Shown: positions 11,443 through 24,225, numbered from the stretch's first letter. The stretch: DNA of 64,000 bases from Agrostemma githago (GCA_958450325.1 OY288247.1:57477701-57541700); one strand, 5' to 3'. Numbers and translations are program-made. Notes: generated by a model not told the origin, from the letters alone.

Positions 11443-12666
11443 CGAGCATGGTCACAACAGCAGACAGCAGCGGCAACAGGCAGCAACAACAAAACTGGGT
11501 GACAGTACGACAATTTATGATCTGAACTGAAACAAACAGCGGTAGGAAGATGACCGAACCAGACCGAAACAGGGCCGAATCAAGTTGAAAATGAAAAGAC
11601 AAAGAGACAACAGCAGAAACGATCAACAACAGAACAGACAGTAGCAACACAGACGAAATACCTTCACGAATCGGGAAAGCAAAGAGCAGCAGCACTGAGT
11701 CACGCCCAATAGCAGCAGCGGCAGTACGCAGCAGAAGCAGCAGCGGCAGTACGCAGCAGAAGCAGCAGCAAACAAATGCATATAATGAAGAAGAAAGCAG
11801 AGAAGACAAGGGGAACGAAGAAGTAAAGACAAGGGGAAATGCTAAATGATGGTGGAGTAAGTGAAGAAGAGAAATGAAGATGAAAAGGAGGACGGCTGAA
11901 TAAGATGAGGAACGAAGAGGTTTGCAGGGGGGTGAAGGTGAGAAGAATGAAGTGATTAAGTGAATGTGGGAAGAGAAAAAGAAGTGAAGCGGTGGAGAGT
12001 TAAAACAAGGGAAGGGGGAATGTAACAATTTGGTCAAGTGGGTTGAATGAGGATTAGGAAACCGATTAATTGAATCGGTTTAGAAAATACGAATTATTCC
12101 GTGACGATAAGATGACCGACTCATGAACCGAATTAAAATTGAATAAATAAAATAATTGGGTCGGCTAAATAAAAATGAGTAAACAAACATTTCTAGAGAT
12201 ACAAATAATTATTCGAGACGAAAATGAAGTTTATGGAAATAAATAATTAGACGATGAAATAGTATTTCCCGATAAATAATAAATTTTCGATAAAGTGAAT
12301 TAAATTTATTTTTCGAGGAAATGAAATAAATATTTTGACAAAACTTAAAAAAAATGAATTTCGAGCCGAAAATAGAAATTCGAGCTTAAATATAAATAAA
12401 TAAATAAAAATTAGAATTTAAATCGTTGAAATAGATTTTCGATAAGAATTAAATTAAATGTATAAAATGATTCGAAACAAAAATAAAAATATGTTTTAAA
12501 TATAAGAAGAGTTTCCGAGTCAAATAGAATTTTAGGAGTTTGGAAGATTAAACAACAAATTCGTTTTATAATAATTTTAAGAATTACGAGTTAAATCGTA
12601 AAAATAATAATACGAACAAAATTTTAATGTAATTTAATTTATAAAATTCACGGGTGTTATAGAGTG

Positions 12667-13015
12667 CGTTATCGATGTTGATTAGTGATTGCTCTGTTAA
12701 TCTTATTTTGCTTGTCTTAAAGGTGCGTGTTTTTATGTGTATCGAACTTGTTTGTTATGTTTTTGGTCTGCACTGGGCTGTTTAGACGCGCATCCGTCTG
12801 CGCCCTGATCTTCAGGCGGCTAGCCCTCGGCGTGCCAGGACTCGGACGCGTCAGCTGGTGCGGTCGGGTTTTCGTGGTCCGGGTCTGTTTAAGTAAACGA
12901 AAATTGGGGCGATTGTTTTATTTCACAATATTCAAACGCGTCGTCCCCTTCGCCCCAAGATTGCTTTCTCGACTTTTCTAGCCAAATTTCATTTTGATTT
13001 TCGCTATTTACGACG
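12667..13015 (+). other. Presumed 5' flank and leader of the PMD gene
   Basis: Non-repetitive stretch, GC-rich around 12785-12960, directly before the putative start codon at 13016. No TATA box or conserved element could be assigned with confidence. Confidence 0.35.
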
Positions 13016-13028
13016 ATGTCGATTCCGG
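13016..13028 (+). pseudogene. PMD gene exon 1 (13 coding bases)
   Basis: ATGTCGATTCCGG is followed by a good donor, GTAAGTG. Joining to the acceptor at 43965/43966 keeps the frame of exon 2, giving MSIPARDGTERPEE. The copia insertion at 13183 lies 154 bp into the intron, so exon 1 is now about 31 kb from exon 2. The assignment depends on the splice and frame fit; no transcript evidence. Confidence 0.45.
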
Positions 13029-13182
13029 GTAAGTGTTTTTTGCTTGTTTATTGTCGGTTTTGCTTGATTCGATTGATTGTGAATTAGTTTTGTTGAAAAC
13101 CCTAGAAAATCGATTTGGATGTTTTTGTTTTACTAGGTTTCGATGCTTGTGTTTGATCCCATTGTTAAATTGAGGTTGATTA

Positions 13183-13866
13183 TGTAGGGTTACAACCCTT
13201 TAAGCCAATGACCTGTTATAAGTGTTAACCAAAAAGACAAAATTAGAGGGATAACGATTATACCTTATTAGCAGCGGAAGAGCGTATTAATAAAAATAAT
13301 AAGATATATAATAACCCAGATTTATATATAATTCCCCACGGACATAATAAAGCAACCCAGATGTGATGCCTCCGTTGGTATCCACACAGGTACGGAACTG
13401 CGGTGTATATGCAAGTATAAGAGTTTTGTGAGAGGATCTCACAAAATTCTCTCTCTAATAATATATGAATCAATACTCTGAAATGTATGATTTGGTTCAT
13501 CATATGAACCTCCTTATATAGGAGAGCTAGAGAGCTAGGTTACTTAACCTAGAAGTTATTCCATAACTCTAATTGGTATAATTGGATTATCACAATAACT
13601 CTAGTTACCATAACTTGATTATTACTGTAACTCTAATTACCATAACCCGACAGCACAGCTGAGTCGTATTACTACTAACTCAATATATTAATATACCGTT
13701 ATATTAATAATATCCCGTACACATTGTGTGTGACCCAATGACCCACTTAAGACTACCTGACATATAACCCATTTATATGTCAACCCGACATCAACCTCTA
13801 ACAAGGCATATCGGATACATAGACTTAAGCGGGTAAATCCGTAGGACAGTGGACATAACTCCTTCA
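13183..13866 (-). repeat. Copia 3' LTR
   Basis: TGAAGGAGTTATGTCC...CCTACA on the minus strand, 684 bp, matching 42854-43537. A TATA box (CCTATATAAGG on the minus strand) is at 13513-13522. Confidence 0.93.
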
Positions 13867-13881
13867 GTCTCCCACTTGTAC
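13867..13881 (-). other. Copia polypurine tract
   Basis: The minus strand reads GTACAAGTGGGAGAC directly before the 3' LTR. Confidence 0.75.
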
Positions 13882-14214
13882 ATGTCCTCTCAAGAACGAC
13901 GTTAAGTCTCTTTGCTACTATTGTCTCCAAATGTGAATGAGGTAAGAAAAAGTGTCATCCTCGCATGTCTCAATGTTTTACTCGAATCTTTGAGTTGACT
14001 TGTTAAAAGAGCAGATAGATGACAATCATCCTATCTGAGCGCGGCCACGCATTTGCACAAGTCACACTCTTCGAGTGACCAAGAAACAATAAATTCCTTT
14101 CAATAAAGGAAGAGCAAATCCCTTCTTGTCTAACCACATCCTATCACATGATTCATGCATGGCCAATAACCATCCATAGCCCCCTTTCACAGCATACGAG
14201 GAACTGTATCAAAG
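13882..14214 (-). other. Copia 3' untranslated part, distal piece
   Basis: Non-coding copia sequence between the polypurine tract and the gypsy insertion. It continues at 37005-37686 on the far side of the insertion. Confidence 0.7.
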
Positions 14215-14219
14215 CATAC

Positions 14220-15913
14220 TGACACGGTCTAGTCGCGTTACCGTAATAAAAATAACCTAAATACAACTAACCGATAGATAGTGATAAATAGGGTCGATTC
14301 CACGGGGAGGCAAATTGAATTTATAAGTCGGTCGATTAGAAGGTCTAATTCACGAGGTGCGATTTAGTTGAGTTTATAAACTAACAGACTACAGCAGACA
14401 ATAAACTATGATGCTAAAATTAAAACAGTAAACTAGTATGAAGATAATAAAATTAATGGAAGAAAAACACCAGAGTTACAGGATCGTCATAAACCAAAAT
14501 AAGCATAAATTCAGTAATCAAACAATCGATTAATATGAACTAAAGGGTGTAGACACGGTCCTCTCGGATCACTAGTCGCCCTAGAATTTACCTAATGGGC
14601 TCTCGCATCTTATTAGGAAATTCCAACGATTACAACGAGTCTAATCCGTTCCAGGCTTTCGATCTTAGGTCGGGATTTACAGGATACAAACAATCAATTA
14701 AGGCCTATAATTAATTATTCGTCATTGAGATGTTGCAAGAGCGATAAAGTTCATAAAACCGATTTATTTAACTACTGCATAAATACAAAAATTGGTTTAT
14801 AAGTCACCTATAACTCTAGTGAAAACGAATTTAGCTACTCATATTTACAGTGACAATTAGTATACTAATAATGATGACAAAAATGGGATATGACATGATA
14901 ACAGTATGAATTGAGAACTATGGAAAAAATACAAAATTAACAGGATTAAAAAACTACTGGAAAAGAGAGAAATAAGAATTAATAAAAAAGAAAAAAAAAG
15001 AAAAAGGAACTAAACTTATGTTAAACTAATGAATTCTAAAAGGAGACAGAAAATAAAATCTAATACTACTGGAAGAGGGAGATAGGGAAGAAGGAGAAAT
15101 TTACCCAACGGAGAGATTGCAGAGATAAAGAAATAGAATAAGAAGAAACCCGAAAATAATAATACTGAATAATTCCCAAAATGCTTGAATTAATTACTGA
15201 AGACTGATTATTGAAAGCTTCAAAATAAAAACTAATTGTGTTTTGATTACAGAGAGAACAAGGAAGAAGATGAAGCAGAGAATATGTTAATGGAAGGATG
15301 TTTAGATCATAAAATTAAAGCTGTATTTAAACTGCTTAAGCCCTCAATAACTGTCCTTTTTTTTCCTCCTATCTTCAATCCCATTAACTAAGTAGTGGGA
15401 AGAAGAAGAGCGTAATAGGGGGAGTAGTGGGTAACGTCAACTGAATTAGTCTTGGAGTGGTATCCCATCCTGCAGACTTGGATTTTAGGTTGGTAGACTT
15501 GAGATCCAAGTCTGCAGACTGAGTTCAATCTAGGCTTCCAACGGACTTCTCCTCAGTCTACGGACTGTCTGTTGCACTTTCTCAGTCTATAGACTTGTTT
15601 CCCAGTCTATAGACTTGTGCTTTAGTCTCCAGCTTTCTTACTTCCTTCCTCTCAGTCTATAGACTCACAGCCTAGTCTATAGACTTGCTTCCTTCTTCTT
15701 GGTCTACAATGAATCGGTTTCAGAGGCTTTAATATTTTTGATGCAATTTTTAGCTCTTTTAACTAATCGGTCTCGATTATTTGCAAAATAACAAAAGAAT
15801 ACCCGAGTAGCAAATATGGGAGAAAATAGCGTAATCCGACTCCTAAAATAATAAATCGACACAGAAATGCGTGCCAAAATAGGTAAAAAATCGAATAGGA
15901 ACGACACGCATCA
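14220..15913 (-). repeat. Gypsy 3' LTR
   Basis: 1694 bp, TGATGCGTGTCG...CCGTGTCA on the minus strand. It holds a TATA-like GTTTAAATAC at 15323-15332 and a dyad array at 15509-15685 upstream of it. Confidence 0.93.
15509..15685 (-). promoter_or_regulatory. Dyad array AGTCT-RY-AGACT in gypsy 3' LTR
   Basis: Copies lie at 15509-15520 (centre GC), 15555-15566 (centre AC, one mismatch), 15584-15595, 15604-15615, 15654-15665 and 15674-15685 (centre AT). A degenerate copy lies near 15624, with half-copies at 15470-15500. In minus orientation the array lies upstream of the TATA-like box. Confidence 0.6.
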
Positions 15914-15929
15914 AATCTCCCCAAACCGA
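15914..15929 (-). other. Gypsy polypurine tract
   Basis: The minus strand reads TCGGTTTGGGGAGATT directly before the 3' LTR. Confidence 0.75.
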
Positions 15930-17339
15930 ACCATTGCTTGTCCTCAAGCAATCAAACACAAGACCTATGGGAACGGTATACAACTCAAAGCTATTTACAC
16001 CAACTACACTCGCTACAAAAACTAACTCAAGCTAGCGACACGTAGAAAATATGAACTGACTCGAGCTGTGGCATTATCAAAAGAATAACAGTGAACCGTC
16101 AACCTTGCTAGGCTTATCATTGTCGGACTCTCGCGGTTACACTCTACTCTCATGAAGGGGATATGGAATATGAATGTGAGGTAGAGAGAAAGAAAGACGC
16201 TCGCCTAATCTACGACCTATACACATGCATGCAATCTAATGTGATGACAATCTCTACCTATCATTTGCACATTCAAACTAATCGAGACCAAAACATATAT
16301 CGAGGCATAAAATGGTGAAATGGAATATGAGTTAAGCGACGGGTAAGAAAGGATTATAAAAATGGGAATGTGGAGGTAATAGTCAAGCTAGTCAATTCCA
16401 AACTTCCAAATTATACTGCCAAAAGCCCCAAATCACAAAACAGATAAAATCAAGCCGATTAACGACGGCATTCTCCATATCTCGCTCATTTCACCAAACT
16501 CAACTCTACAATATTATCACAACGAAGTATCGGAGTTCACAACTAAATTCTTTTTCCACTTTTTTTTTTGTTTGGAAACATATACATACAAAATCAAAGC
16601 ATAACTACAGCAAACCGACTTATCTCGACAAAACATCAATATAACCATGACTAGGTCGACTAGGGTAGGCAATTTAGGCTTGTGGTTAATTTTGTAGTGA
16701 AGGGATAATTCGATTTTTTTTAATGAAAACAAGAAAGGGAAATAAAAAGCGAGAAGGAAAAGCCTCAATACATGCTACAGTTACAACCCGAATGCACAAA
16801 GACTTAAGAGACTGACTTCACACTTATGCAATTTGATGTTACATGCGAAATAGGGAGAAGTACTCTCATTCCTAAATAGACCGATCATGGATGTCATCGG
16901 TTTCATAAGGCTCTAATCCTCAGAATTTAAGTAGCTTGCCAACAATTTAAGCCAAGTTTATTCTTTCACTGAAATAACAATCGAGATATTGCCATAACCT
17001 AAGACTCGATCAAGTAAACTAAACTAACGCTAGAATGAGAAAGTTAATGAAACGAGAAAAGAAGAGGCAAAAGCATTTTCATCATTGTTGCTTAACCCGT
17101 CCCGACTCCTAAAGACTCTTAAAATGCCTAAAAACTAAAATAAAAAATGCATGCGAAAATGCAGAAAATATGCAACTAATCCAAATTAGTTACCCTCCCC
17201 AAACCAAACAATACAATGTCCTCATTGTATACACAAATTGAACCACCGAAGAGAAGTGGAAAGTAACTAAAAATGCAAAACTAAAGAGTGAGGAGGAGAG
17301 TAGTACCTAATATATACAGGGAGTTCCCCAAACCGAACT
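15930..17339 (-). other. Gypsy 3' untranslated region
   Basis: No credible gene between the extra ORF and the 3' LTR. The only open frame of note, around 16517-16768, is short and without similarity that I recognise. Confidence 0.6.
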
Positions 17340-18908
17340 CTAGTCATGGTCGGAGTCTGACGCAACTGTGGGCGATCGTGGTTTCCAAGCATCGGGTGCA
17401 GGTCTCGGGTCTAGCGGGTTATTTATCGTGATGGTGCCACGACCCAACGATGGTACCCGAGATCCTGAGTTTACAATAGCGGTTCGGAGTTGCCGAAGCT
17501 CAGTGAAGAGATGGTTGAGGGTGGTGTTGTGCTCGGCCCGAAGCCGATTACGGTCTGCTGCCGCCTCCGTGTGGTGTCGCGTGAGCTCTTCACGGAGTTG
17601 TGTGTACTCCTCACGGACTAGTGTGAGAGAATCGGTCAGCTGACTCAGTCTATCGTCAGTCGAGGGTAGGGTCGCGGTGGAGGTGGGGCGGTCGGTTGTC
17701 GGGGAACCTGTTACGGGTCCTGGTGACGGGGTAGTGGATGGTTGAGTGGGTGCTGAAGTCGATGGTCTAGCCACAGAAGATTGCCCGACATCCGGTGTAA
17801 CACCGGATGAGGGGGCAGTGAGTAATAGTGAGGGGTAAGAATGGTTTGAACCTGCCGAAGTCGACTCAGGGAGAGGGGTGAGTGAAGGGAGGGTGGGACA
17901 AGGGAGTGTAACAGACTCTGCTATCCCGAGAAGCCAAGTGTGCGGCGTGCCTGCCAGCCACTTGAGGTGCCTCAAGTAGTCGTCGTCGAGTGTGTCAATG
18001 TTGACTGAGTCGGTGGGTGTAAGGGTCTCAATGGGGTAGCCAGAGGCTAATCGCCGTGCTAAGTGGGTGATGAGACCGCCACATGCGATCGTGTTTTGCT
18101 TCCCCTTTCCGACACCGGCGAGGTGAATGACCACTAAGTGGGACACATTAAGAGTATGAGGGGTGGCTTGGGCAAAATTGAGGTGTGCATCTAAGAGGCC
18201 AAGCTCGTACTTGTTGATTATATGGGTCTCGTTGCGGCCAAAAAGTGAAGAGGCGAGCAGCCTAAACCAGTACCGAAGTACTGGATGATGCACGAGAGAT
18301 CCTCAAAAATGGTCCATCGGGTGTCGTGTCTGACCTGTGATGGACTCCCACAACTTACTATAGTCGGTGAGACTGCCGGGTAAACTACCTGAGTCTCGAA
18401 GACCAAGTATGGTAGCGAACTGGGAAAGTGGGAGGTTATAATGTGAGTTACAGAACCTAAAACTAAGGCTCGACCTCTCGTCGTGAATGACACACTCAAA
18501 TGAGGTAAAAAATTCAGTAACTAATGCGGGGTAAGTGAGGTCTCCCATATCCCGTAGTCCATGCATACCCGTACCGACTAAAAGTGCACACATACTATCC
18601 CAAAGGCCCAATTCACGTAACATTTCCGCACAAATAAAACGAGAAGCTACTATCTTTTTATCAGTAGAAAAAGAAAGGAACTTCTCGCGTTGGGTGGCGG
18701 ATACGAACTCGACGGTTTCGAAACCCGGGACCGAAGGAATGGCGGGTGGTGGCTGCAGAATCACGGCCTCGGTTTCCGTGCCAGCTGGTTGCTCCAACTC
18801 TAATGTTGTCCTGATTTCAGCCTCAGTTTCCGTGTGTACGTGCTGTCTTGACTTTGAAGTTCTTTTCTTCGTTCGCACGTGTTTCCTTGGCGGGTTGTTG
18901 TGTTCCAT
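17340..18908 (-). pseudogene. Athila-type extra ORF at env position (one nonsense codon)
   Basis: Reading from the ATG at 18908, the frame is open to a TGA at 18303-18305 and continues in the same frame to 17340, about 520 residues. The N-terminus is basic (PPRKHVRTKKRTSKSR). The middle has LRELGLWDSMCALLVGTGM, SLSFRFCNSHYNLPLSQF and LRYWFRLLASSLFGRNE, the style of the Arabidopsis ATHILA ORF-1 family. A Ser/Pro/Thr-rich linker follows, then a heptad-like helix (LVREEYTQLREELTRHH). It lies between integrase and 3' LTR, where envelope-like genes sit in Athila elements. I see no strong signal peptide in this start choice; a longer frame from 18992 would add a hydrophobic leader. The minus strand has a pyrimidine-rich stretch ending TTCTGCAG just before the ATG, a plausible 3' splice site for a subgenomic mRNA. 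Confidence 0.7.
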
Positions 18909-19706
18909 GATACCTGCAGAATAGCAACGAACACAGAACCCAGAGAAATAGCAGAAACTCGAAAAACAAAAAAAGAACAGAAGTAAAACCAATCAAAACA
19001 CAATGAACAGAAGGAAAATCCAAGAAATTCGAAGTTTGAAATTCCAGAATTGGAAGTTTGAACTCGGAATTCAGGGAACCCAGGCGTGAAACCCCGGACT
19101 CACAAACAGGCCGACGAGACAGAGTAGCGGACGGCAGAGAAGGAAAAAGACGGGCGGTGATGGATAGTCGCGCGGAGGACTGGCGAGAATAAGGTGAGAA
19201 TAAGCAGAGGTGGTCGGCGAACGGTGATGGGTGATGGCGGAAGGGTGAACGGAGTAGAAGAGGGCAAACGAAGGCAACGCGGTGGTGGAAGGAGGTTAGG
19301 GTTTGTGGTGAGTTGGGTAGAACTGGGATTAGGTCTGGGATGAGTCTGAAGACTGGGATGTCCAGTCTAAAGAATGGGTAGATGGGGTTGAGTCTGTAGA
19401 CTGGGATGATCTTCAGCCTGGCATACTTCACTAGACTCAGACTCTTATTGTATAACTCAATAATCCTTGTACACTAACTTGAGATAAATATAAGTATCCT
19501 TGTTCTCACTCAATAAATGCAAATTATATTATTTATTTACAAAAATTGGAAAAAATACGAAAAATAAAAATACACGGGTTGCCTCCCGGCCAGCGCTGGT
19601 TTTTACGGTCCAGCACGACCGTGATTCAGTGACTGCGTTAAGATTTGGGCTTTAGAAAAACCTCCTCGATGGCTCCAACACTGACATCTTCATGGTACAA
19701 CTACAA
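18909..19706 (-). other. Spacer between integrase and extra ORF
   Basis: No gene that I accept. An open frame at 18823-19431 overlaps the real ORF in another frame and is not similar to anything I know. Loose AGTCT-NN-AGACT copies occur near 19340-19402, including AGTCTGTAGACT. Confidence 0.5.
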
Positions 19707-19866
19707 TCATTGCCCATTAACTTTGAAAACTTCTCCTGCCTCGGTTCTGATTTCGATGGCTCCACTCTTGCTTACGGAAGTGACGGTATAGGGACCGCTC
19801 CACCTTGATTTCAGCTTCCCTGGAAACAAACGTAAACGTGAGTAAAATAACAAGACTTTGTCGCCA
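19707..19866 (-). pseudogene. Gypsy integrase C-terminal piece
   Basis: Encodes GDKVLLFYSRLRLFPGKLKS followed by RWSGPYTV, the C-terminal GPY/F-type module of gypsy integrases that binds DNA. It is the continuation of the reading frame that stops at 29719: the ATATG duplication and the 9.8-kb Tat/Ogre-like element separate the two parts. Leaving out the insertion and one copy of the duplication, the frame runs on without a break, so integrase was open across this point when the insertion happened. Confidence 0.9.
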
Positions 19867-19871
19867 ATATG

Positions 19872-22294
19872 TGTGGACATGACATAGGTCCACCCCGACG
19901 CGGCCACGCGCGGGTTTGGGTAGGCGAATGAATCTCCATATGAAACAGATCGAATTGAAATTTAGGTCGAAGTGGAGTCGCCACCGAATTTTGTTGTTAT
20001 TCGGAACCATTCGAGCCCACTCTATGTCGTAGTGGTCCGTATACAAAATACGGCCCATTTCCGACGTCAGAGTTTATTGGGCTCGTCCCTTTGCATTTGA
20101 TACCAATACCGACGTTATCGGATATTGTGTATTGAATGACTCTCGTGCGCCAACGGTTTCGGGCATCCGGAAACCGAGGTTCTTAGTAAGGGGTGAGGGT
20201 ACGTGTTGGGAAGCCCACGAAGGACACCCAACCCCGCCCGCACATTAGCGGCCTCTACTAAGAATTCGAGTGACTTTCTAATACGCGCGTTAGTTGAACG
20301 GGAAAATGTTATGCAAACATTGTTTTCCCAAGCATGCGAGAAATTGAAAGGGTTTCTATGTCAATTTAATGCAACTAATTCTAACGTCGAAGTTAAATTT
20401 AGCATGTGAGTTCATTTTAGTACAATAAAATAAACAAAAATAAATTGACAAGAAAATAACAAACTTGTTAGTAACGGTATAACGATAATAACAGTTTACG
20501 AATAATGTAGTATGATGCATGGTTTTGAAAATAATATTAGGTCACGTGATGGATTAACACGTGTTGACCGAGGTCAAGGAAAAAAATATATCGAGATCTA
20601 AAAAAAATGTTTTGTCTAAAAAAAATGATGTTCGAAGAATAATAATAAAAAAGAGCGAAACTGTTTTCTTCGGAAAATTGATGATTTTATTAAATCGCGT
20701 ACAAATATTGCGTAATTTGCACTCGACTTAATATTTTCGATATTCGCCGTATTCAATATTCGATTATGAAATCGGTATTAAATACTTGGAATAATTTATA
20801 CTCGATTTTAATTTTGATGCTCGTCATATCACATATTCGATTATGGAATCGATATGGAATACTTAGAGTGAAAAAAAATAAAGAGATTTGAATCGTTTAA
20901 AATAACCAAGACGATATAGATATTCCTCCGCGTTCGTAGTGTCATGATTCGAACGAATTAAATAACATCTACGTTAGCATCAACGAAAAATTGAATTGGC
21001 TAAATTGTTTGATTAGATTATTAGACTCGACATCCAATTATGGAATTGGCATCGGATCTAACGTATCGACACTTTGCTTGAATGAAAACTTGATTCCCTC
21101 GGCTTTTCCAACATCGAAATAAATCCCTAAGGATTAGGATGTCAGATCCGCGTCAACGGGTTTCGACCCTTATTGAATATAATGCTTATTTTTTGAAAAT
21201 TAATGTAAATATGCGACTAATGATAATGGTGCAAACAAAATAAAAAAAATATTGTTTAAGTTAACTTATCTCAATAATCAAATAATCGGGGTATTGGAAC
21301 AAGCGACCGTCAACGCTGTGTGCAGTAGACTTGTATATTCGTGTTTCCTTATTCTGATACCCCTCTTATTCGACACAAATCGATAAGTATTTTAATGTTT
21401 TGTATTAGTTATTATCGATATTATGATGCAGTAAAGAAAAAAAAAAAAGAAAAAAAAATAAAAAAGTAATAAAAAGAGAAGAAGATGACGAGAGGAAGAG
21501 AAGAAGGAGAGAACGGGGTTTTGACACCCTCAACCTACATGTTCTTGTCTCGGATCGAACTCGTAACTGTGGCTTTAACACAAGAGTCTTCGAGGTTTTA
21601 TGGAGGTTAAGTTATGGTGGCTTGGGATTGATTCCTAAAACTAGGTTTAGGGTTTTTTTGCTAGTGTAGAATTGCTAGGGTTTGAATAGGGTTGCATGTA
21701 TAAGATTAGGGTTCTTTTTGAAGTGGTAAAAGTTGAATTAGGGTTGAATTTGATGTGTAAAAGATGTATTAGGGTTGCTAAAAAGTTGTATTGTGAAAAA
21801 ATTGTGTAAAAAGGTTGCGTGTAGTTGTGATTAGGGTTGTAAAGTTGTGAAATTGAGTGTGCATGGAGTTGCTTATATAGGCATTTTCCATGTATTTTGG
21901 TGTCTAGGGTTTTGTGCCCTAACGGACTTGACCTGATGGCCCGTCTGAAGGTGGACTGTTGGTTTTGCTTCTTGAGTTGGACTTTTTGTATTTGAGTGAC
22001 TGCTTTGATGTGTCTCGGAAACGACTTTGACCAGGGTTGACCCAATCGGTAAAAGTCGGTTTTAATTCCGGTGTCGGTTTCGGCCCAAATTAGCCTTACT
22101 TGATTGGAAAGGGCCCACTGGACCTGGATTTGAGGTTGATTTTGTGAGATTTGTACTCTGTAAGTGTGTTAGCCAGCGATTAATGGATTTGAGCCCGTAT
22201 CCGAGCGCATAGAAGTATGTTAGCGTCCGATCATCATCGGGTATTTTTTGGAAACTGCTATAAACACCTGGCAGTCAAAATGCGGGTGTCTACA
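19872..22294 (-). repeat. Tat/Ogre-like 3' LTR
   Basis: Direct repeat of 27252-29713. A TATA box (CCTATATAAGC on the minus strand) lies at about 21869-21880. Differences from its partner are small and include a shorter A-rich tract near 21430 and lack of a roughly 40-bp stretch found near 28625-28665. Confidence 0.92.
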
Positions 22295-22310
22295 GAGCCC
22301 CCACTCTGAC
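22295..22310 (-). other. Tat/Ogre-like polypurine tract
   Basis: The minus strand reads GTCAGAGTGGGGGCTC directly before the 3' LTR. Confidence 0.75.
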
Positions 22311-23620
22311 TGAGGCTTGGACAAGGCGAAAATCAGAGTAGCCACCAGGCCAATCGCGGATTGAAACCTGGCGGACTTCCGGTCGGGTCATTTATAGTCC
22401 ATTAGACTCGCGTGAAGGGCTCGCCAGCCATAAGCTAGAAGTCATACCTGAGCTGATAACGATAACTCCGTGGGGATTTGGACTTGTCGCATAAGTCCTG
22501 GGTGCGCCTGTGTGTTGGCCCATCCCGTGAAAATGCTGGGGAGGTGTAGTGGTTTGCATGTCCCTGTTTGAGTCGTACCTGTATAAGTCACATAAAATGC
22601 ATGCAACACGCAGGTAGTAAAATGACTCGTGCTGGGGAAAATGATTTTTGAATTTTTGAAAGTTGACTTTTTGAAATTTTTGACTCCTAAAGCATTTTAG
22701 GAAAGAAATTTGCAGTTTAAATAGACCGAAATTTGACCTTGTCGAAAAGGATCTTTTTTTAAAATGGCTAGATTTTGCAAATTTCAAAGTGGAATTTGAA
22801 GAGAGAGGCCTACCGACAGACTCGACTCTGGACGTGACCGGACGAGTTGACTGACACGACTGGACTCTCGAGGGGTTGGACGTGACTCAGTAGGGGGATG
22901 GGCCACCTAAGATGATGAGGCTCTAAAGTTGCGCTATTCCGTAGCCCAGGCGAGTGGCAACACGGTCGAACATCGAAATGGGATAGATATGCTATAGGGG
23001 ACTTGCAGTAGTCTGTAATGTGACTGTTTTAGTCTGGTGCCCTTCTGGATTTCTGATTCTAGGGTACATTTCCAAAGTGGGTATTGCCTCGAGTCCTGAC
23101 AGATTCTTGTCTTCGACTGAGCCGAGTATTAGGACACACTACAGAAAGGAGGCTAGATCTGGATTTTGTGAGTGGATGGAGAACATCTGCCTAGGAGAAG
23201 CCCCCGGGACAACAAAGCTAGCTGTTGAGAACATGATGGTGTCGTGACCGGAATGATGGCGCTTTTTGAATGTGTTTCAATGTGGGTGGTTGTGCCTCTG
23301 TTGAAAGGCTGCCTACGTATTCACGTGTAGTGAAATCAAACCAAGCCGTAGTTCAGTGTCGGAATATGTATTATGGTGCCTATTCTAATAGGACTTTGTG
23401 TGTAACTAGCCATAATGACGGTGTAGGCTAGGTGCATTCCCAGTGATGTCTTGATCAAAGGGCTAGAATGGTTAGGATGTTAATCCTGTGACTGTGAGCG
23501 TTCTCCGGGGTAGCCCCCAGAGGTGGTGTGAACTATTTGGGCATGTTCTATGCCGACTGCAAGTTGAGTTCCCGTGTTCGGGGTTGGTAACTGGTTTGGA
23601 TGAGAAGAGTTGGGATGGGA
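22311..23620 (-). other. Tat/Ogre-like 3' untranslated region
   Basis: No gene seen. Open frames on both strands are short and without motifs. Confidence 0.55.
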
Positions 23621-23875
23621 TTTTAACGAGTTTTGTTCTCGGGATTTTTAACGAGTTCTGCTCTCGGGGATTTTAACGAGTTTTGTTCTCGGGATTTTTA
23701 ACGAGTTCTGCTCTCGGGGAATTTTAACGAGTTTTGTTCTCGGGATTTTTAACGAGTTCTGCTCTCGGGGAATTTTAACGAGTTTTGTTCTCGGGATTTT
23801 TAACGAGTTCTGCTCTCGGGGAATTTTAACGAGTTTTGTTCTCGGGATTTTTAACGAGTTCTGCTCTCGGGGAAT
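23621..23875. repeat. 50-bp tandem repeat in 3' untranslated region
   Basis: Five near-identical units, each made of two alternating halves, TTTTAACGAGTTTTGTTCTC and TTTTTAACGAGTTCTGCTCT, each followed by CGGG(G)A. The open frame it creates on the minus strand is a by-product. Confidence 0.92.
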
Positions 23876-24225
23876 TTGATGTTTTTGAAAATGTGGTGCT
23901 AAGAAGTAAGTGGCTTTGATGATCCGAAATCTGGAGCTCGATTTTGTGGAGCTGAGGCTTCGGGTGTAAGGTATTGTAATGTGGTAGGAAAGGGGGAAGT
24001 CGAGTAAAAATGGCTCGAACTTCAATTGGGCTGGTTTGATAATGCGGGATATGGTTTCCATGTCTGGCCCTAATGGTTAAGGGTATCCTATGGAGCTTGA
24101 ATACTCGAAATTCCGGGCTGTCTCTGGCCTAGGTCTCGAGGAGGTCTTGAGGGTTGTAATGTGGGAAGGCTAAATGTGGTGTTAGCTAACCAGCTTGATT
24201 GTTACTCAACTATTGGATGGTATGT

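Larger units (their letters stand above)
8100..12661 (-). mobile_element. Very long solo-LTR-like element with hAT insertion
   Basis: Bounded by a 5-bp duplication GAGTG (8095-8099 and 12662-12666 by eye). On the minus strand it begins TATAACACCCGTG, one base from the common plant LTR start TGTAACACCC, and ends in GATTACA. No internal terminal repeat, primer site or pol motif is visible, so it is read as a solo LTR of about 3.85 kb once the hAT insertion is removed. The pyrimidine-rich stretch 11100-12040, read on the minus strand, looks like a transcribed leader. An open frame of 387 codons there is Leu/Cys/Ser low complexity and runs into the hAT end, so it is not called as a gene. Confidence 0.5.

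Noticed and set aside
10874..12037. Open frame of 387 codons on the minus strand
   Set aside because: Leu/Ser/Cys/Phe low complexity from a purine-rich strand, including the GAA repeat, and it runs into the hAT terminus. No domain.
18823..19431. Open frame of 202 codons overlapping the extra Athila ORF
   Set aside because: Different frame from the recognised ORF, Pro/Ser/Leu-rich, no similarity.
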